A stretch of DNA of 64,000 nucleotides, taken from NCBI GenBank assembly GCA_965262705.1, contig OZ253556.1:1922001-1986000 (forward strand). The letters run 5' to 3'. Below are positions 25,983-34,200 of this stretch, piece after piece; the first letter of the stretch is position 1; every line of letters starts with the position of its first letter. The position numbers were made by a program, and so were the translations under genes. A model generated the notes under the pieces. It saw nothing but the letters and a program-made list of their open reading frames with translations, ran no database searches and had not been told where the DNA came from. This DNA is from UJ101 sp965262705 (GTDB lineage: Bacteria; Bacteroidota; Bacteroidia; Flavobacteriales; UJ101).

Positions 25983-26390
25983 CTTCACCTTACTAGCTGA
26001 ACTAGCTTCACCTTACTAGCTGAATGGTCTTCACCCTACTAGCTGAATGGTCTTCACCCTACTAGCTGAATGGTCTTCACCCTACTAGCTGAATGGTCTT
26101 CACCTTACTAGCTGAATGGTCTTCACCCTACTAGCTGAATGGTCTTCACCCTACTAGCTGAATGGTCTTCACCTTACTAGCTGAACTAGCTTCACCTTAC
26201 TAGCTGAATGGTCTTCACCTTACTAGCTGAACTAGCTTCACCTTACTAGCTGAACTAGCTTCACCCTACTAGCTGAATGGTCTTCACCTTACTAGCTGAA
26301 TGGTCTTCACCCTACTAGCTGAATGGTCTTCACCCTACTAGCTGAACTAGCTTCACCTTACTAGCTGAACTTTTTTCACCCTACTAGCTG
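25983..26390 (+). repeat. 23-bp minisatellite, about 18 units
   Basis: The unit is CTTCACCCTACTAGCTGAAT followed by GGT. A second type ends AACTAG, and the CCCTAC and CCTTAC forms alternate irregularly. Because 23 is not a multiple of three it cannot encode a simple peptide repeat. Units contain the self-complementary CTAGCTG/CTAG core. The array lies immediately 3' of a truncated PemK/MazF-like gene and 145 bp beyond the HU-like gene, on the side of its 3' end. Confidence 0.88.
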
Positions 26391-26393
26391 AGT

Positions 26394-26474
26394 TTATAAT
26401 AAGGCAGGCGGCATTTTACTGGCTTTTAAATCAGTAAAAGGAAACGGGATTAAAATAATATCTTCTTTCTTCAT
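26394..26474 (-). pseudogene. PemK/MazF-family toxin, N-terminal fragment
   Basis: The 26-residue frame reads KKEDIILIPFPFTDLKASK then MPPALL and stops. This is the classical start of PemK/MazF endoribonucleases (DIILIPFPFTDL...RPALVL). The rest is missing because the minisatellite begins within a few bases of the stop. The ATG overlaps the upstream frame in an ATGA arrangement, as in real toxin-antitoxin pairs. It is a remnant and cannot be an active toxin. Confidence 0.7.
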
Positions 26475-26534
26475 TTATATTTTTCAATCCGTTCATTCTC
26501 TTGGGAAATCGCTTTTTCATCATGATAAATAGGA
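26471..26534 (-). pseudogene. Putative antitoxin C-terminal fragment
   Basis: Frame DEKAISQENERIEKYK ends in TGA overlapping the PemK-like ATG. It fits the charged C-terminus of a small antitoxin translated just ahead of the toxin. Its 5' part is lost: the frame enters the HU-like gene's 3' end in a different reading frame. The identification depends on the neighbouring toxin fragment. Confidence 0.45.
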
Positions 26535-27242
26535 TTAGACCACGCTCAATGGATGTTCAAAGGTACCAGTGCGAGCTTGTTTTACCGTAGCGCTTCCTTT
26601 GGCATACTGGGTTTGTATGTGAAGCGAATACATGCCTTTTTCGAGGCTGGGCACCAGCACAATGAGCCTTGCCGGTTTATTTTCAATCAGTGTTTGTACT
26701 TTGTAAGTTTTGCCTTGGCTGTCCTCAAAATATATGCCGTTCTCAGGATCATCCCCTTTGATTTTTAGACGGCTCCCTATTATTTCTACTACGCCGCCTG
26801 TGCTAATCTGCCTGTTCACGCTTCCCGTAATGCTGTCTTTTACCTCTAATACATGCGGCAGTGCCTTTACCGATTCTACTTTTTCGACGCGTATCCCGGC
26901 AAGAACTTCTTTTAGGCGCTTGCCCGCATTCATGTTGAGGTGAACGGTGTGCCGCTGGGGGTCAAAATGATCCGCAGCGCCGTCAAATATCCCAGAGATA
27001 GAAAGGTGTGTTTTAAACAACTCAAGGTGTACGGTTTCGCCCTGCCGGGTAATTTCTTCGATTACTTCAAAAAAGGAATTGAGCACTGCCAGCGTATCGG
27101 TTTTGGTGATGGTGCTTCCCTTTTGCAGCATCTTCTCGGTAAGGCTGTTCATGTCATGGCTTTTTACTTCCTGCACCTGTGCCGTGTAGTCATCAGGTGA
27201 GGGCGTTAGGTGGGCTTCTAATAAAGCATATTTTAAACTCAT
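26535..27242 (-). CDS. HU-like DNA-binding protein with DUF4469 domain
   Basis: 235 residues. The N-terminal 125 or so resemble HU/IHF-type DNA-binding domains of Bacteroidota (MLQKGSTITKTDTLAVLNSF then FKTHLSISGIFDG). The C-terminal part is an immunoglobulin-like DUF4469 domain (VEIIGSRLKIKGDDPENGIY, then ENKPARLIVLVPSLEKGMY). Such proteins are probably nucleoid-associated. Base composition looks GC-richer than the flanks. The leader (CTTTTAAAACC and TATTAC before the ATG) resembles that of the gene at 8583-9038, and both genes have a minisatellite beyond their 3' end. Confidence 0.75.
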   Translation of the reverse strand: MSLKYALLEAHLTPSPDDYTAQVQEVKSHDMNSLTEKMLQKGSTITKTDTLAVLNSFFEVIEEITRQGETVHLELFKTHLSISGIFDGAADHFDPQRHTVHLNMNAGKRLKEVLAGIRVEKVESVKALPHVLEVKDSITGSVNRQISTGGVVEIIGSRLKIKGDDPENGIYFEDSQGKTYKVQTLIENKPARLIVLVPSLEKGMYSLHIQTQYAKGSATVKQARTGTFEHPLSVV

Positions 27243-27421
27243 TGTAATACGGTTTTAAAAGTTAAAGAATTTATTTAAAGAACGTCTAAAGGTACACATT
27301 ATTTTGATACGATTTGCATTCCTTTTTTTAAGATAAAAGGGCAACCGGTCTTTTTCTATTTTACTTTGAAATACGTGCTAAAATATAGTGTACCTTGTGC
27401 CTTAGTTATAACCTAAAAAAT

Positions 27422-27585
27422 GAGACCGTTGCAAAACACATAAAAAAGCATGAAAAAGAAAGCATCTAACTTCAAACTGCTTCCTTCTCAAAAAATTAAA
27501 ATCCTCACAATCATTAGATTGCTCCGGTGTTTAATTTTTATCGAGCGTTGCATTTTTTTGTTAGAATGCTTTTTGCAACGGTCTC
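27422..27585 (-). mobile_element. MITE-like element, full length (164 bp), abutting a protease gene
   Basis: Ends are GAGACCGTTGCAAAACACAT and GCTTTTTGCAACGGTCTC. It lies in the orientation of the copies at 5667 and 32960. Its last base is 3 bp before the ATG of the C10 peptidase gene, so the gene's native promoter and leader have been displaced or are provided by the element. The rest of 27243-27421 shows nothing beyond AT-rich DNA. Confidence 0.8.
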
Positions 27586-27588
27586 ACC

Positions 27589-28980
27589 ATGTATACCATA
27601 ATAAAGAGATTCACCCGTATGTTCATCCTCACACTGTTTATTACAAGCTGTGTGGAAGAGTTAGAAACACCGTTTCAAACCGATACGGCAAGGATAAACA
27701 GCAAAGCCAGTGCGCAAAGCACACAAAATGCTCAAACCGATAGAATAGATAAGGTTTTGGCGTTTATTAACACTGTTTTTAAAGAAGACGAGCAAAAGAC
27801 CAACGGAGCAGCCGTGCAGAAGTACACAAAAGCCGATATTACTGATACCTTTGAAATAGCCGATGCGCAAAAGAAGGTGCGTTTAAAACTGCTTTGCTTT
27901 CAGCCGAGCGGTTATGCCCTAATCAATGCTTTAGAAGATGCCCGCCCGCAGGTGTTGTGGTATTCCCAAGGAAGATTTGATGTAGAACATATTCACCCGG
28001 GCCTGTCAAACTATATAGGCGAGTTTATGGAATATGTAAAAGCCCATCCTGTTAAAGAAAATCGTACGAATCCCTATGTTCAACGATTCCCTTCTGGTCA
28101 TTGTGAGTCACAAACCAGGGTGCTTAGTAGTTACAACGTAACAAAACAAAAAGGACCTTTTTTAACGACCTGTTGGGGTCAACGCTATCCTTTCAACAAT
28201 CAATGTCCAAAAATAGGGGGTAAACAATGTGTTGCGGGCTGTGTGCCCATTGCCATTGCACAGATCATCAATTACCATAGAAGGGATGATCATAAAAGTT
28301 ATAATTGGGAGCGAATGAAAAACATATACGCCCCGGAAACCAGTGCATTTATCCATGAGATTGGCGTGGCGGTGCATATGGAATACGGTTTAAAAGAATC
28401 GGGTGCTAGTATTGATAATGCTCTTCATTACTTTAAAGAAGCGGGTTATTCTTATTCTCGTCTGATGGATTACAATTATACAACCTTAAAAGAGAATATT
28501 GACTTGGGGTATCCGGTGTATTTATCGGGATATAGAGTAGAAGAAAGAAAGAAAAAAGGCGTTTATTTTATTATTCGCTGGGGATGGAAACATTATTACA
28601 CTCATGATGGCGGGCATGCCTGGGTGGCTGACGGCTATAAAGAGGTTACAAATTATGAAGAAGTTGAGCGAACACAAAGGTATGTATATGACCCTGTACC
28701 TGGACCTGAACTTGAACTTGAACTTGAAGAAGAATATCCTGAAGAAGAATATCCTTATGGTTCCAGGCGCGCACCGATAACTACGAAATATGATGACCCT
28801 TATCAATGCGATGACTCCCGTCGCTACACCAGATCTAGCACAACTAATTTTGTTCATATGAATTGGGGATGGGGTGGAGAGAGTTGGAAATATAAAAATA
28901 ATTGGTGTACGTATGATTATTTTAAGCCAGAAGGTAAAGAAGAGTATAAATACAAAAAAAGAATGATTGCTTTTAATTAA
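27589..28980 (+). CDS. C10 family (streptopain-like) cysteine protease, lipoprotein
   Basis: 463 residues. A signal peptide with lipobox LFITSC (Cys21) is followed by a propeptide-like region to about 170 and a C10 catalytic domain. The nucleophile is C218 in QCVAGCVPIAIAQIINYH, the catalytic His is H343 in GGHAWVADGYK, and the conserved Trp region is MNWGWGGESW. Relatives include streptococcal SpeB and Prevotella interpain, secreted proteases that degrade host proteins. An acidic low-complexity insert (PELELELEEEYPEEEYPYG) lies between His and Trp. The ATG at 27589 follows a MITE by 3 bp; the alternative at 27619 would leave a very short signal peptide. Overlaps the 3' end of the next, opposite gene by 4 bp. 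Confidence 0.85.
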   Translation: MYTIIKRFTRMFILTLFITSCVEELETPFQTDTARINSKASAQSTQNAQTDRIDKVLAFINTVFKEDEQKTNGAAVQKYTKADITDTFEIADAQKKVRLKLLCFQPSGYALINALEDARPQVLWYSQGRFDVEHIHPGLSNYIGEFMEYVKAHPVKENRTNPYVQRFPSGHCESQTRVLSSYNVTKQKGPFLTTCWGQRYPFNNQCPKIGGKQCVAGCVPIAIAQIINYHRRDDHKSYNWERMKNIYAPETSAFIHEIGVAVHMEYGLKESGASIDNALHYFKEAGYSYSRLMDYNYTTLKENIDLGYPVYLSGYRVEERKKKGVYFIIRWGWKHYYTHDGGHAWVADGYKEVTNYEEVERTQRYVYDPVPGPELELELEEEYPEEEYPYGSRRAPITTKYDDPYQCDDSRRYTRSSTTNFVHMNWGWGGESWKYKNNWCTYDYFKPEGKEEYKYKKRMIAFN

Positions 28981-29551
28981 GGTTTTTTATTTAAATCAAA
29001 GGTAATGCCATTACAATTGCCACTTTTGCCCTTGTTTACATCCGTTAAATAAGTGGTATCTGTTGCTTCTAACTTTTTTGAATCGTAAAACGTCCAACCA
29101 TTATATTTATAAGTAACCGCCCTTACTGAAATATGATTTTCAAATATTGTCTTTTGTTCCTTATCTAAAAGGCTTATGCTTACTTTTCGCTCTTTTCCTA
29201 TAAGTTCGTCAATTAAACCCGAATCTCCTTCCTTTTTAGTATTATAAGGGTAAAAAAGTAACCACAGATTTTGATAATTTCTTTCTCTTTTCCATCATCT
29301 TCGATTTTCCACACTCCATCTTTTAACAGTGTGCCCTTATTATAATAACAAACAGGGGTTGGATATTCGTCTTCTTTAGCAAAATACATGGTTAAGGGAT
29401 AATTTCCTCTCGGAATATGCTCTATAATTATACACACACTCCAATCTGGGTTACAAGGGGGGAGGGGCGATTGATGACGCCCAATTTCATCTTTAACGTC
29501 GCAGCAAGCAAATAGTAAGCATAAAAAAAGAGGGGTTGTAAAAAGTTTCAT
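28977..29551 (-). pseudogene. Small lipoprotein gene with a frameshift
   Basis: The N-terminal part (29551 downward) is a lipoprotein: FTTPLFLCLLFACCDVKDEI. The frame fails after KEKEIIKI, near an AAAA run at 29269-29272. Adding one base there continues as NLWLLFYPYNTKKEGDSG and then LIDELIGKERKVSISLL to a natural stop at 28977-28979. The repaired protein would be about 191 residues. I do not recognise the family. It is convergent with the C10 protease. Either the gene is broken, or the homopolymer is phase-variable or misread. Confidence 0.7.
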
Positions 29552-29753
29552 TGGATTATAGGTTTTAGTTAAAATATCAAAGATACAAAAAAGAATGAGG
29601 ATGTTCAGGGGATTTAAATTAATTGTATAAAGGAACTTATCCTGCGTTAGGAGGGCTTTCTTTGTACGATTCCATTGTAATTTTTCGGGCTATTTATCCT
29701 TGCAAAAGTCTTGCAGCAGCGATGATTCTATAGAAGTTTTTTACCAGTCTTTT

Positions 29754-30110
29754 TTATGTTTCTGCAAATTGCTTACTGTTCGTTGGCTTTAAATCTCCTT
29801 TTCGATAAAATGATTTTCCCGCTTGATTAATATGTTCTAAGAGGGCTTTATTTTCTATTCGGTAATAAATAGAGAGGTCTATTTTATGCGGCAAAAGCAG
29901 GTCTTCAAGTTCGTTTTCAATTTTAAATTTTATAGACTGATTAAGTGTTTTACCTAACATCGTAAGGTCGATATCGGATCCATAGTGGTAATTGCCCATC
30001 GCTCGAGAACCATATAATATGACCTCCTCTACCTGCGGATAGCGTGCAAATACGGTTCGCATTTTATTTATATACTGCTGCTTTATTCCAAAATTTATTT
30101 CCTTCTCCAT
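29754..30110 (-). CDS. MNT-type minimal nucleotidyltransferase (antitoxin-like)
   Basis: 118 residues with the nucleotidyltransferase signature GSRAMGNYHYGSDIDL: G34-S35, D46 and D48. This matches the MNT proteins that neutralise HEPN toxins, in some systems by adding AMP to the toxin. The gene starts directly after the HEPN gene's stop codon on the same strand, so the two form one unit. The C-terminal tail after FYRKGDLKP seems to be extra. All visible catalytic residues are intact. Nothing recognisable lies between 29552 and 29753. Confidence 0.85.
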   Translation of the reverse strand: MEKEINFGIKQQYINKMRTVFARYPQVEEVILYGSRAMGNYHYGSDIDLTMLGKTLNQSIKFKIENELEDLLLPHKIDLSIYYRIENKALLEHINQAGKSFYRKGDLKPTNSKQFAET

Positions 30111-30557
30111 CTATCTATTTTCATGAATTTTCTTTTCTTCTTCCATCGTTTTTTTAAAGATTAGAAATGCAGGATAATACTGCTCCCTTATTTTGGTAAA
30201 TATTTCTTTTGCTTCAGATGGATTATACGTATGTGAGGTAGCGTTTCGGCTATTTATCATGTCCATCCATACTTCGCCCTCTTTAATAAGGTGGTTTTCA
30301 AAAGCCTCTCTAGTGGCATCGCGAGAGCCGTAGATTTTATTGTTTCCTCTGGCTTTAAAGAAATCTTTCATCACCTTCCATGCCAGTTCATGGGGATATT
30401 CAAAGTTTTGAATTAAGCCTTGCCTTATTAAATTATCCTTCGGGCTATCTTTATCGGAAAAATTATAATGGATATATTCTATAGCTACTTTCATCCTATC
30501 TAATGCTTTAAGATAGCTTTTAAATCGTTGTATCCATCGTGTTTCATTATTCATCAT
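30111..30557 (-). CDS. HEPN-domain protein, HI0074 family (toxin-like)
   Basis: 148 residues. The all-helical HI0074 (nucleotidyltransferase substrate-binding) family is recognisable from QGLIQNFEYPHELAWKVMKD and GSRDATREAF. The HEPN RNase motif R-x4-H is RNATSH at 104-109. With the adjacent MNT gene it makes a two-gene toxin-antitoxin or defence-type module. The HEPN partner acts as an RNase or is AMPylated by MNT in studied examples. It is transcribed first. The pair is bordered upstream by two MITE copies, consistent with an accessory region. Confidence 0.85.
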   Translation of the reverse strand: MMNNETRWIQRFKSYLKALDRMKVAIEYIHYNFSDKDSPKDNLIRQGLIQNFEYPHELAWKVMKDFFKARGNNKIYGSRDATREAFENHLIKEGEVWMDMINSRNATSHTYNPSEAKEIFTKIREQYYPAFLIFKKTMEEEKKIHENR

Positions 30558-30642
30558 TTGGGTGGGATTTAATCTATCGTTAGTGCTTACAAAGTTACAA
30601 ACTTAGCCCTTTGCAAAAAATATTGGGGTAATGAAACACTTT

Positions 30643-30820
30643 AAGACCTTTGCAGAATACATAAATATTAAAACATTTAGCCTCAAACGGCGCCCTTCTC
30701 AAAAAAATAAAATCCTCCACACCCATTAGATTGCTACGGTGTTTAATTTTTATCGGGCGTTGCATTTCGGCAAACTCAATACAAGCATTTTTTTGTTAGA
30801 ATGCTTTTTGCAACGGTCTC
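30643..30820 (-). mobile_element. MITE-like element, diverged copy (178 bp)
   Basis: The left end is AAGACCTTTGCAGAATACAT and the right end GCTTTTTGCAACGGTCTC. The body is enlarged by ATTTCGGCAAACTCAATAC, a piece of the second palindromic repeat. It is directly joined to another copy. Confidence 0.65.
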
Positions 30821-30985
30821 AAAAAGTATGAAAACGAAAGCATCTAACTTCAAACTGCTTCTTTCTCAAAAAAATTAAAATCTTCACAACCATTATGTTG
30901 CTCCGGTATTTAATTTTAGCTTACGCTGACTTGCAGTTCCTCGGGCGTTGCATTTTTTTGTTAGCGTGCTTTTTGCAACGGTCTT
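30821..30985 (-). mobile_element. MITE-like element sharing an end with its neighbour
   Basis: It starts right after the GGTCTC of the previous copy with AAAAAGTATGAAAACGAAAG and so lacks its own left terminus. It ends TTTTTGCAACGGTCTT. It contains an AGCTTACGCTGACTTGCAG insert. The arrangement mirrors the fused pair at 7754-8071. Confidence 0.6.
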
Positions 30986-31022
30986 AATTTTAAACAATTT
31001 TAAAAAAAGTTAAAATATTTTG

Positions 31023-31030
31023 TACTTTTG
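31023..31030 (+). promoter_or_regulatory. -7 box before the IPExxxVDY gene
   Basis: TACTTTTG fits TAnnTTTG and ends 12 bp before the ATG at 31042. The transcript leader would be only about 5-8 nt. No clear -33 box is seen. Confidence 0.4.
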
Positions 31031-31041
31031 ACAACCAATGT

Positions 31042-31497
31042 ATGGTTTTGATATTGGGAGATATAGCGGAAGAAATAGATTTTCAAATTATTGGTTTACG
31101 CAGCAATTTACCTGATTATAAACTTGCCTATAAACTTAATAAGAGATTAAAAATACAACTTACCCGAAAAAAAAACGATTTAGACTTAATGATAAATAAA
31201 GAAATCTTTTTTTTTGCAGCCTATGAATTTCTATCAGAAGAACAGAAGATGATTTATTTATTGAAAAATAGTGTTTCAAAAAGTTCCATAGAAAAAAAAG
31301 CTACACTTTTTGATAATAAGAGAGGTGAAAAGAAATTTTTTTTTATACCTGAACTTTTTTATTTCGACTTTTTTCTCAAAGTAAGAGGATATAATATAGA
31401 TGAATTAACACAAAAATTAAAAAAGATAAAAAATATTGAAATAACAAGAAATATCGAATTATTTACTTTAAAATCAATCAATCATTTTATTTTTTAA
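31042..31497 (+). CDS. IPExxxVDY family protein
   Basis: 151 residues. It resembles the IPExxxVDY family of Bacteroidota, named for a conserved motif; here the region reads FFIPELFYFDFFLKV, with FD in place of VD. The family has no established function and often sits directly upstream of pyruvate kinase, as it does here (17 bp gap). The N-terminal half carries LRSNLPDYKLAYKLNKRLKI. It is probably cytosolic and co-transcribed with pyk. Confidence 0.8.
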   Translation: MVLILGDIAEEIDFQIIGLRSNLPDYKLAYKLNKRLKIQLTRKKNDLDLMINKEIFFFAAYEFLSEEQKMIYLLKNSVSKSSIEKKATLFDNKRGEKKFFFIPELFYFDFFLKVRGYNIDELTQKLKKIKNIEITRNIELFTLKSINHFIF

Positions 31498-31514
31498 GAA
31501 GACCTGTTTTAAAT

Positions 31515-32948
31515 ATGGAATTAAAATTTAGTAAAAAAACAAAGATTTTGGCTACATTAGGACCCGCCTCAAGCGATAAGCAAACGATGTTGGAAATGAT
31601 CCGATCAGGGGTTAATGTTTTTCGCATAAATTTTTCTCATGCGGATTATGAAACCGCAGCTAAAAGAATACGAACAGTGAGAGAAATTAATAAAGAATAT
31701 GGGTATCATGTTTCAATTTTGGCTGATCTTCAAGGACCGAAATTACGTATTGGTAAAGTACAAGAAGGAGTTTCTATTAGCATAGGCGATGAATTAATTT
31801 TTACCAATGAAAAAATTATAGGCAATGAGAAAAGAGTCTATATGAATTATGATCGATTTGCACAAGATGTAAATCCAGGGGAACTTATTTTGATGGATGA
31901 TGGCAATTTGATGGTTGAGGTAAAAGAGACGAATAGAAAAGATAAAGTAAAAACAAGAGTAATACAAGGAGGAGCACTCAAATCAAAAAAAGGAGTTAAT
32001 TTGCCTAATACCAAATTATCGCTGCCTGCACTGACTGAGAAAGATATAAAAGACGCTGTCTTTGCCTGCAAGCAAGCAGTGGACTGGATTGCATTATCTT
32101 TTGTGCGTCATGCACAGGATTTAATAGATATAAAAACATTAATAAAAAATCATTCCCCTTATAAAATTCCGGTCATCTCAAAAATAGAAAAGCCTGAAGC
32201 TATCGAAAATCTGGATGAAATTATAGAAAATTCTGATGGATTGATGGTTGCTCGCGGCGACTTAGGCATTGAAATTCCGATGGAAAAAGTTCCACTGATA
32301 CAAAAAAAGATTGTAGATGCTGCAAAGTTAGCAAGGAAACCTGTGATTATTGCTACACAAATGATGGAATCTATGATTAATAAAATGGCGCCTACCCGGG
32401 CTGAGGTAAATGATGTAGCCAATTCAGTATTGGACGGAGCAGATGCAGTTATGCTTTCGGCAGAGACTTCTGTAGGAAAATATCCAGTAGAAGTTGTAAA
32501 GAGAATGAGTAGTATTTTACGTGCAGTAGAACTTGATAGTACCATAATAACGCCAAGACATAAGCCTAAAGAAACCGATAAACACTACTTAACCAACATA
32601 ACCTGTGCACAAGCTGCCAAACTAGCGCAAAGAGTAAAAGCAAAAGCAGTTATAACTTTGACACACAGTGGTTATACCGCCTTTCAGATTTCTTCTTACC
32701 GTGCGCACGCTCATGTCTTATGTTTTACAGATAATCCCAAAATCGTTTGTATGTTAAGTTTATTATGGGGCGTGCGCGCTTTCCTTTATGATCTGCACAA
32801 TGAACCTTACGAAGATATACTAAACCACGTTAAGCAAACAGCGATTGATTATGGCACAGTAGAAAAAGGTGATTTAATTGTAAGTTTATTTTCTATGCCG
32901 GCTTTTGAAAAAGGGAAAACAAATACATTAATCGTTAATAAAGTATAA
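31515..32948 (+). CDS. pyk: Pyruvate kinase
   Basis: 477 residues, full length. Landmarks are KILATLGPASSDKQTMLEMI, VFRINFSHADYE, the active-site region VISKIEKPEAIENLDEII, LMVARGDLGIEIPMEKVPL and IATQMMESMI. It converts phosphoenolpyruvate and ADP to pyruvate and ATP in glycolysis. The C-terminal regulatory domain is present but short, as in other Bacteroidota. It is followed immediately by a MITE copy, which may serve as a transcription end. Confidence 0.97.
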   Translation: MELKFSKKTKILATLGPASSDKQTMLEMIRSGVNVFRINFSHADYETAAKRIRTVREINKEYGYHVSILADLQGPKLRIGKVQEGVSISIGDELIFTNEKIIGNEKRVYMNYDRFAQDVNPGELILMDDGNLMVEVKETNRKDKVKTRVIQGGALKSKKGVNLPNTKLSLPALTEKDIKDAVFACKQAVDWIALSFVRHAQDLIDIKTLIKNHSPYKIPVISKIEKPEAIENLDEIIENSDGLMVARGDLGIEIPMEKVPLIQKKIVDAAKLARKPVIIATQMMESMINKMAPTRAEVNDVANSVLDGADAVMLSAETSVGKYPVEVVKRMSSILRAVELDSTIITPRHKPKETDKHYLTNITCAQAAKLAQRVKAKAVITLTHSGYTAFQISSYRAHAHVLCFTDNPKIVCMLSLLWGVRAFLYDLHNEPYEDILNHVKQTAIDYGTVEKGDLIVSLFSMPAFEKGKTNTLIVNKV

Positions 32949-32959
32949 CTAAATAAAAT

Positions 32960-33145
32960 GAGACCGTTGCAGAACACATAAAAAAGTATGAAAAAGAAAG
33001 CATCTAACTTTAAACTGCTTCCTTCTCAAAGTTTCGACAAGCTCAGCTACCGAAAGTTAAATCCTCACAAACCAAAGGTTGCTCCGGTGTTTAATTTTTA
33101 TCGGGCGTTGCATTTTTTTGTTGGAGTGCTTTTTGCAACGGTCTC
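32960..33145 (-). mobile_element. MITE-like element with palindromic insert (186 bp)
   Basis: Ends are GAGACCGTTGCAGAACACAT and GCTTTTTGCAACGGTCTC. In the centre, GTTTCGACAAGCTCAGCTAC from the second palindromic repeat family replaces part of the hairpin. It lies between pyk and the sugar kinase gene. Confidence 0.72.
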
Positions 33146-33231
33146 AAAACATAAAAAATTTTGCAGTATCTTTATGAGACCTTTATTTTTTTACATTTAT
33201 GAATATATGAATAACTTTAATATAAATTATT

Positions 33232-34101
33232 ATGATAGCAATAGTTGATAGCGGATCTACCAAAAGCGATTGGGTTGTACTAGAAAAAGAAGGAGAGGAA
33301 TTATTTAGAACGGACACTATAGGGTTTAATCCTTATTTTTTAGATGTTCCGGATATTGTAAAGGAGTTAAAAACCAATGCTTCCTTATTGGAAATAGCGG
33401 ATAATTTGACGCATGTTTTTTACTATGGAACCGGTTGTTCTACTCCATACCTCAACAAAACGATAGAAGAAGCGCTAAAAAAAGTTTTCAATAAGGCTAA
33501 ACTCACCATAGAGCATGACCTATTAGGTGCAGCCTATGCAGCCTATAACGGCAAGCCTGCTATCGCTTGTATATTAGGTACAGGTTCAAATGCCTGCTAT
33601 TTTGATGGGAATAATCTAAGAGAAGAAAATCCTTCTTTAGCCTTTATTCTGGGAGATGAAGGAAGTGGAAGCAATTTGGGTAAGCGATTATTACAGGCGT
33701 TCTTTTTGAAGAAAATGCCTAAGCATCTCATGCGAGCCTTTGATGAAAGATATGGCATTTCTATAGACGATTTAAACCAAAACGTATATAAAAATAAATT
33801 TGCCAATCGATATTTAGCATCGTTCAGCCGTTTTGTTTCCGATCATAAATACGAACCATTCATGCAAAAAATCGTTTATGACTCATTAAAAGAATTTTTT
33901 ATAAATCAAGTACTTCCTTTTCCGGAAGCAAGAAGTTCAGAAATTAACTTTGTAGGCTCTATTGCTTATTACTACGAAGAAATCTTAAAGTCTGTTGCTG
34001 CAGAATTTCACTTAAATATAGGAGTTATAGTCCGAAATCCTATTGATAGCATCGTACAATACCATAAGATGTATATTTTTCCAAAAATGAAGGAAAAATA
34101 G
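33232..34101 (+). CDS. BadF/BadG-type ATPase, N-acetylglucosamine kinase-like
   Basis: 289 residues of the ASKHA (actin-like) ATPase superfamily. The phosphate-1 loop is DSGSTKSDWVVL at about 5-16 and the adenosine region ILGTGSNACYFDGN; GDEGSGSNLGKRLL is also typical. Relatives include N-acetylglucosamine kinases, which phosphorylate amino sugars for recycling or cell-wall synthesis. Its place next to manA and the polysaccharide cluster supports a sugar substrate, but the exact sugar is not determined. The gene begins 86 bp after a MITE. Confidence 0.82.
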   Translation: MIAIVDSGSTKSDWVVLEKEGEELFRTDTIGFNPYFLDVPDIVKELKTNASLLEIADNLTHVFYYGTGCSTPYLNKTIEEALKKVFNKAKLTIEHDLLGAAYAAYNGKPAIACILGTGSNACYFDGNNLREENPSLAFILGDEGSGSNLGKRLLQAFFLKKMPKHLMRAFDERYGISIDDLNQNVYKNKFANRYLASFSRFVSDHKYEPFMQKIVYDSLKEFFINQVLPFPEARSSEINFVGSIAYYYEEILKSVAAEFHLNIGVIVRNPIDSIVQYHKMYIFPKMKEK

Positions 34102-34200
34102 GAATCTTTTTGGCTTACGTTGACCTCTGCAATTCAGTTCTCAGACATTGTATCGCTAAAGTACTTTTTGCAGAGGTTTCAAGTCAATTTAGACTAAAGA

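Noticed and set aside
32960..33145. MITE copies as insertion sequences with a transposase
   Set aside because: Longest frames are under 90 codons, basic and unlike any transposase; the elements are only about 164-211 bp.
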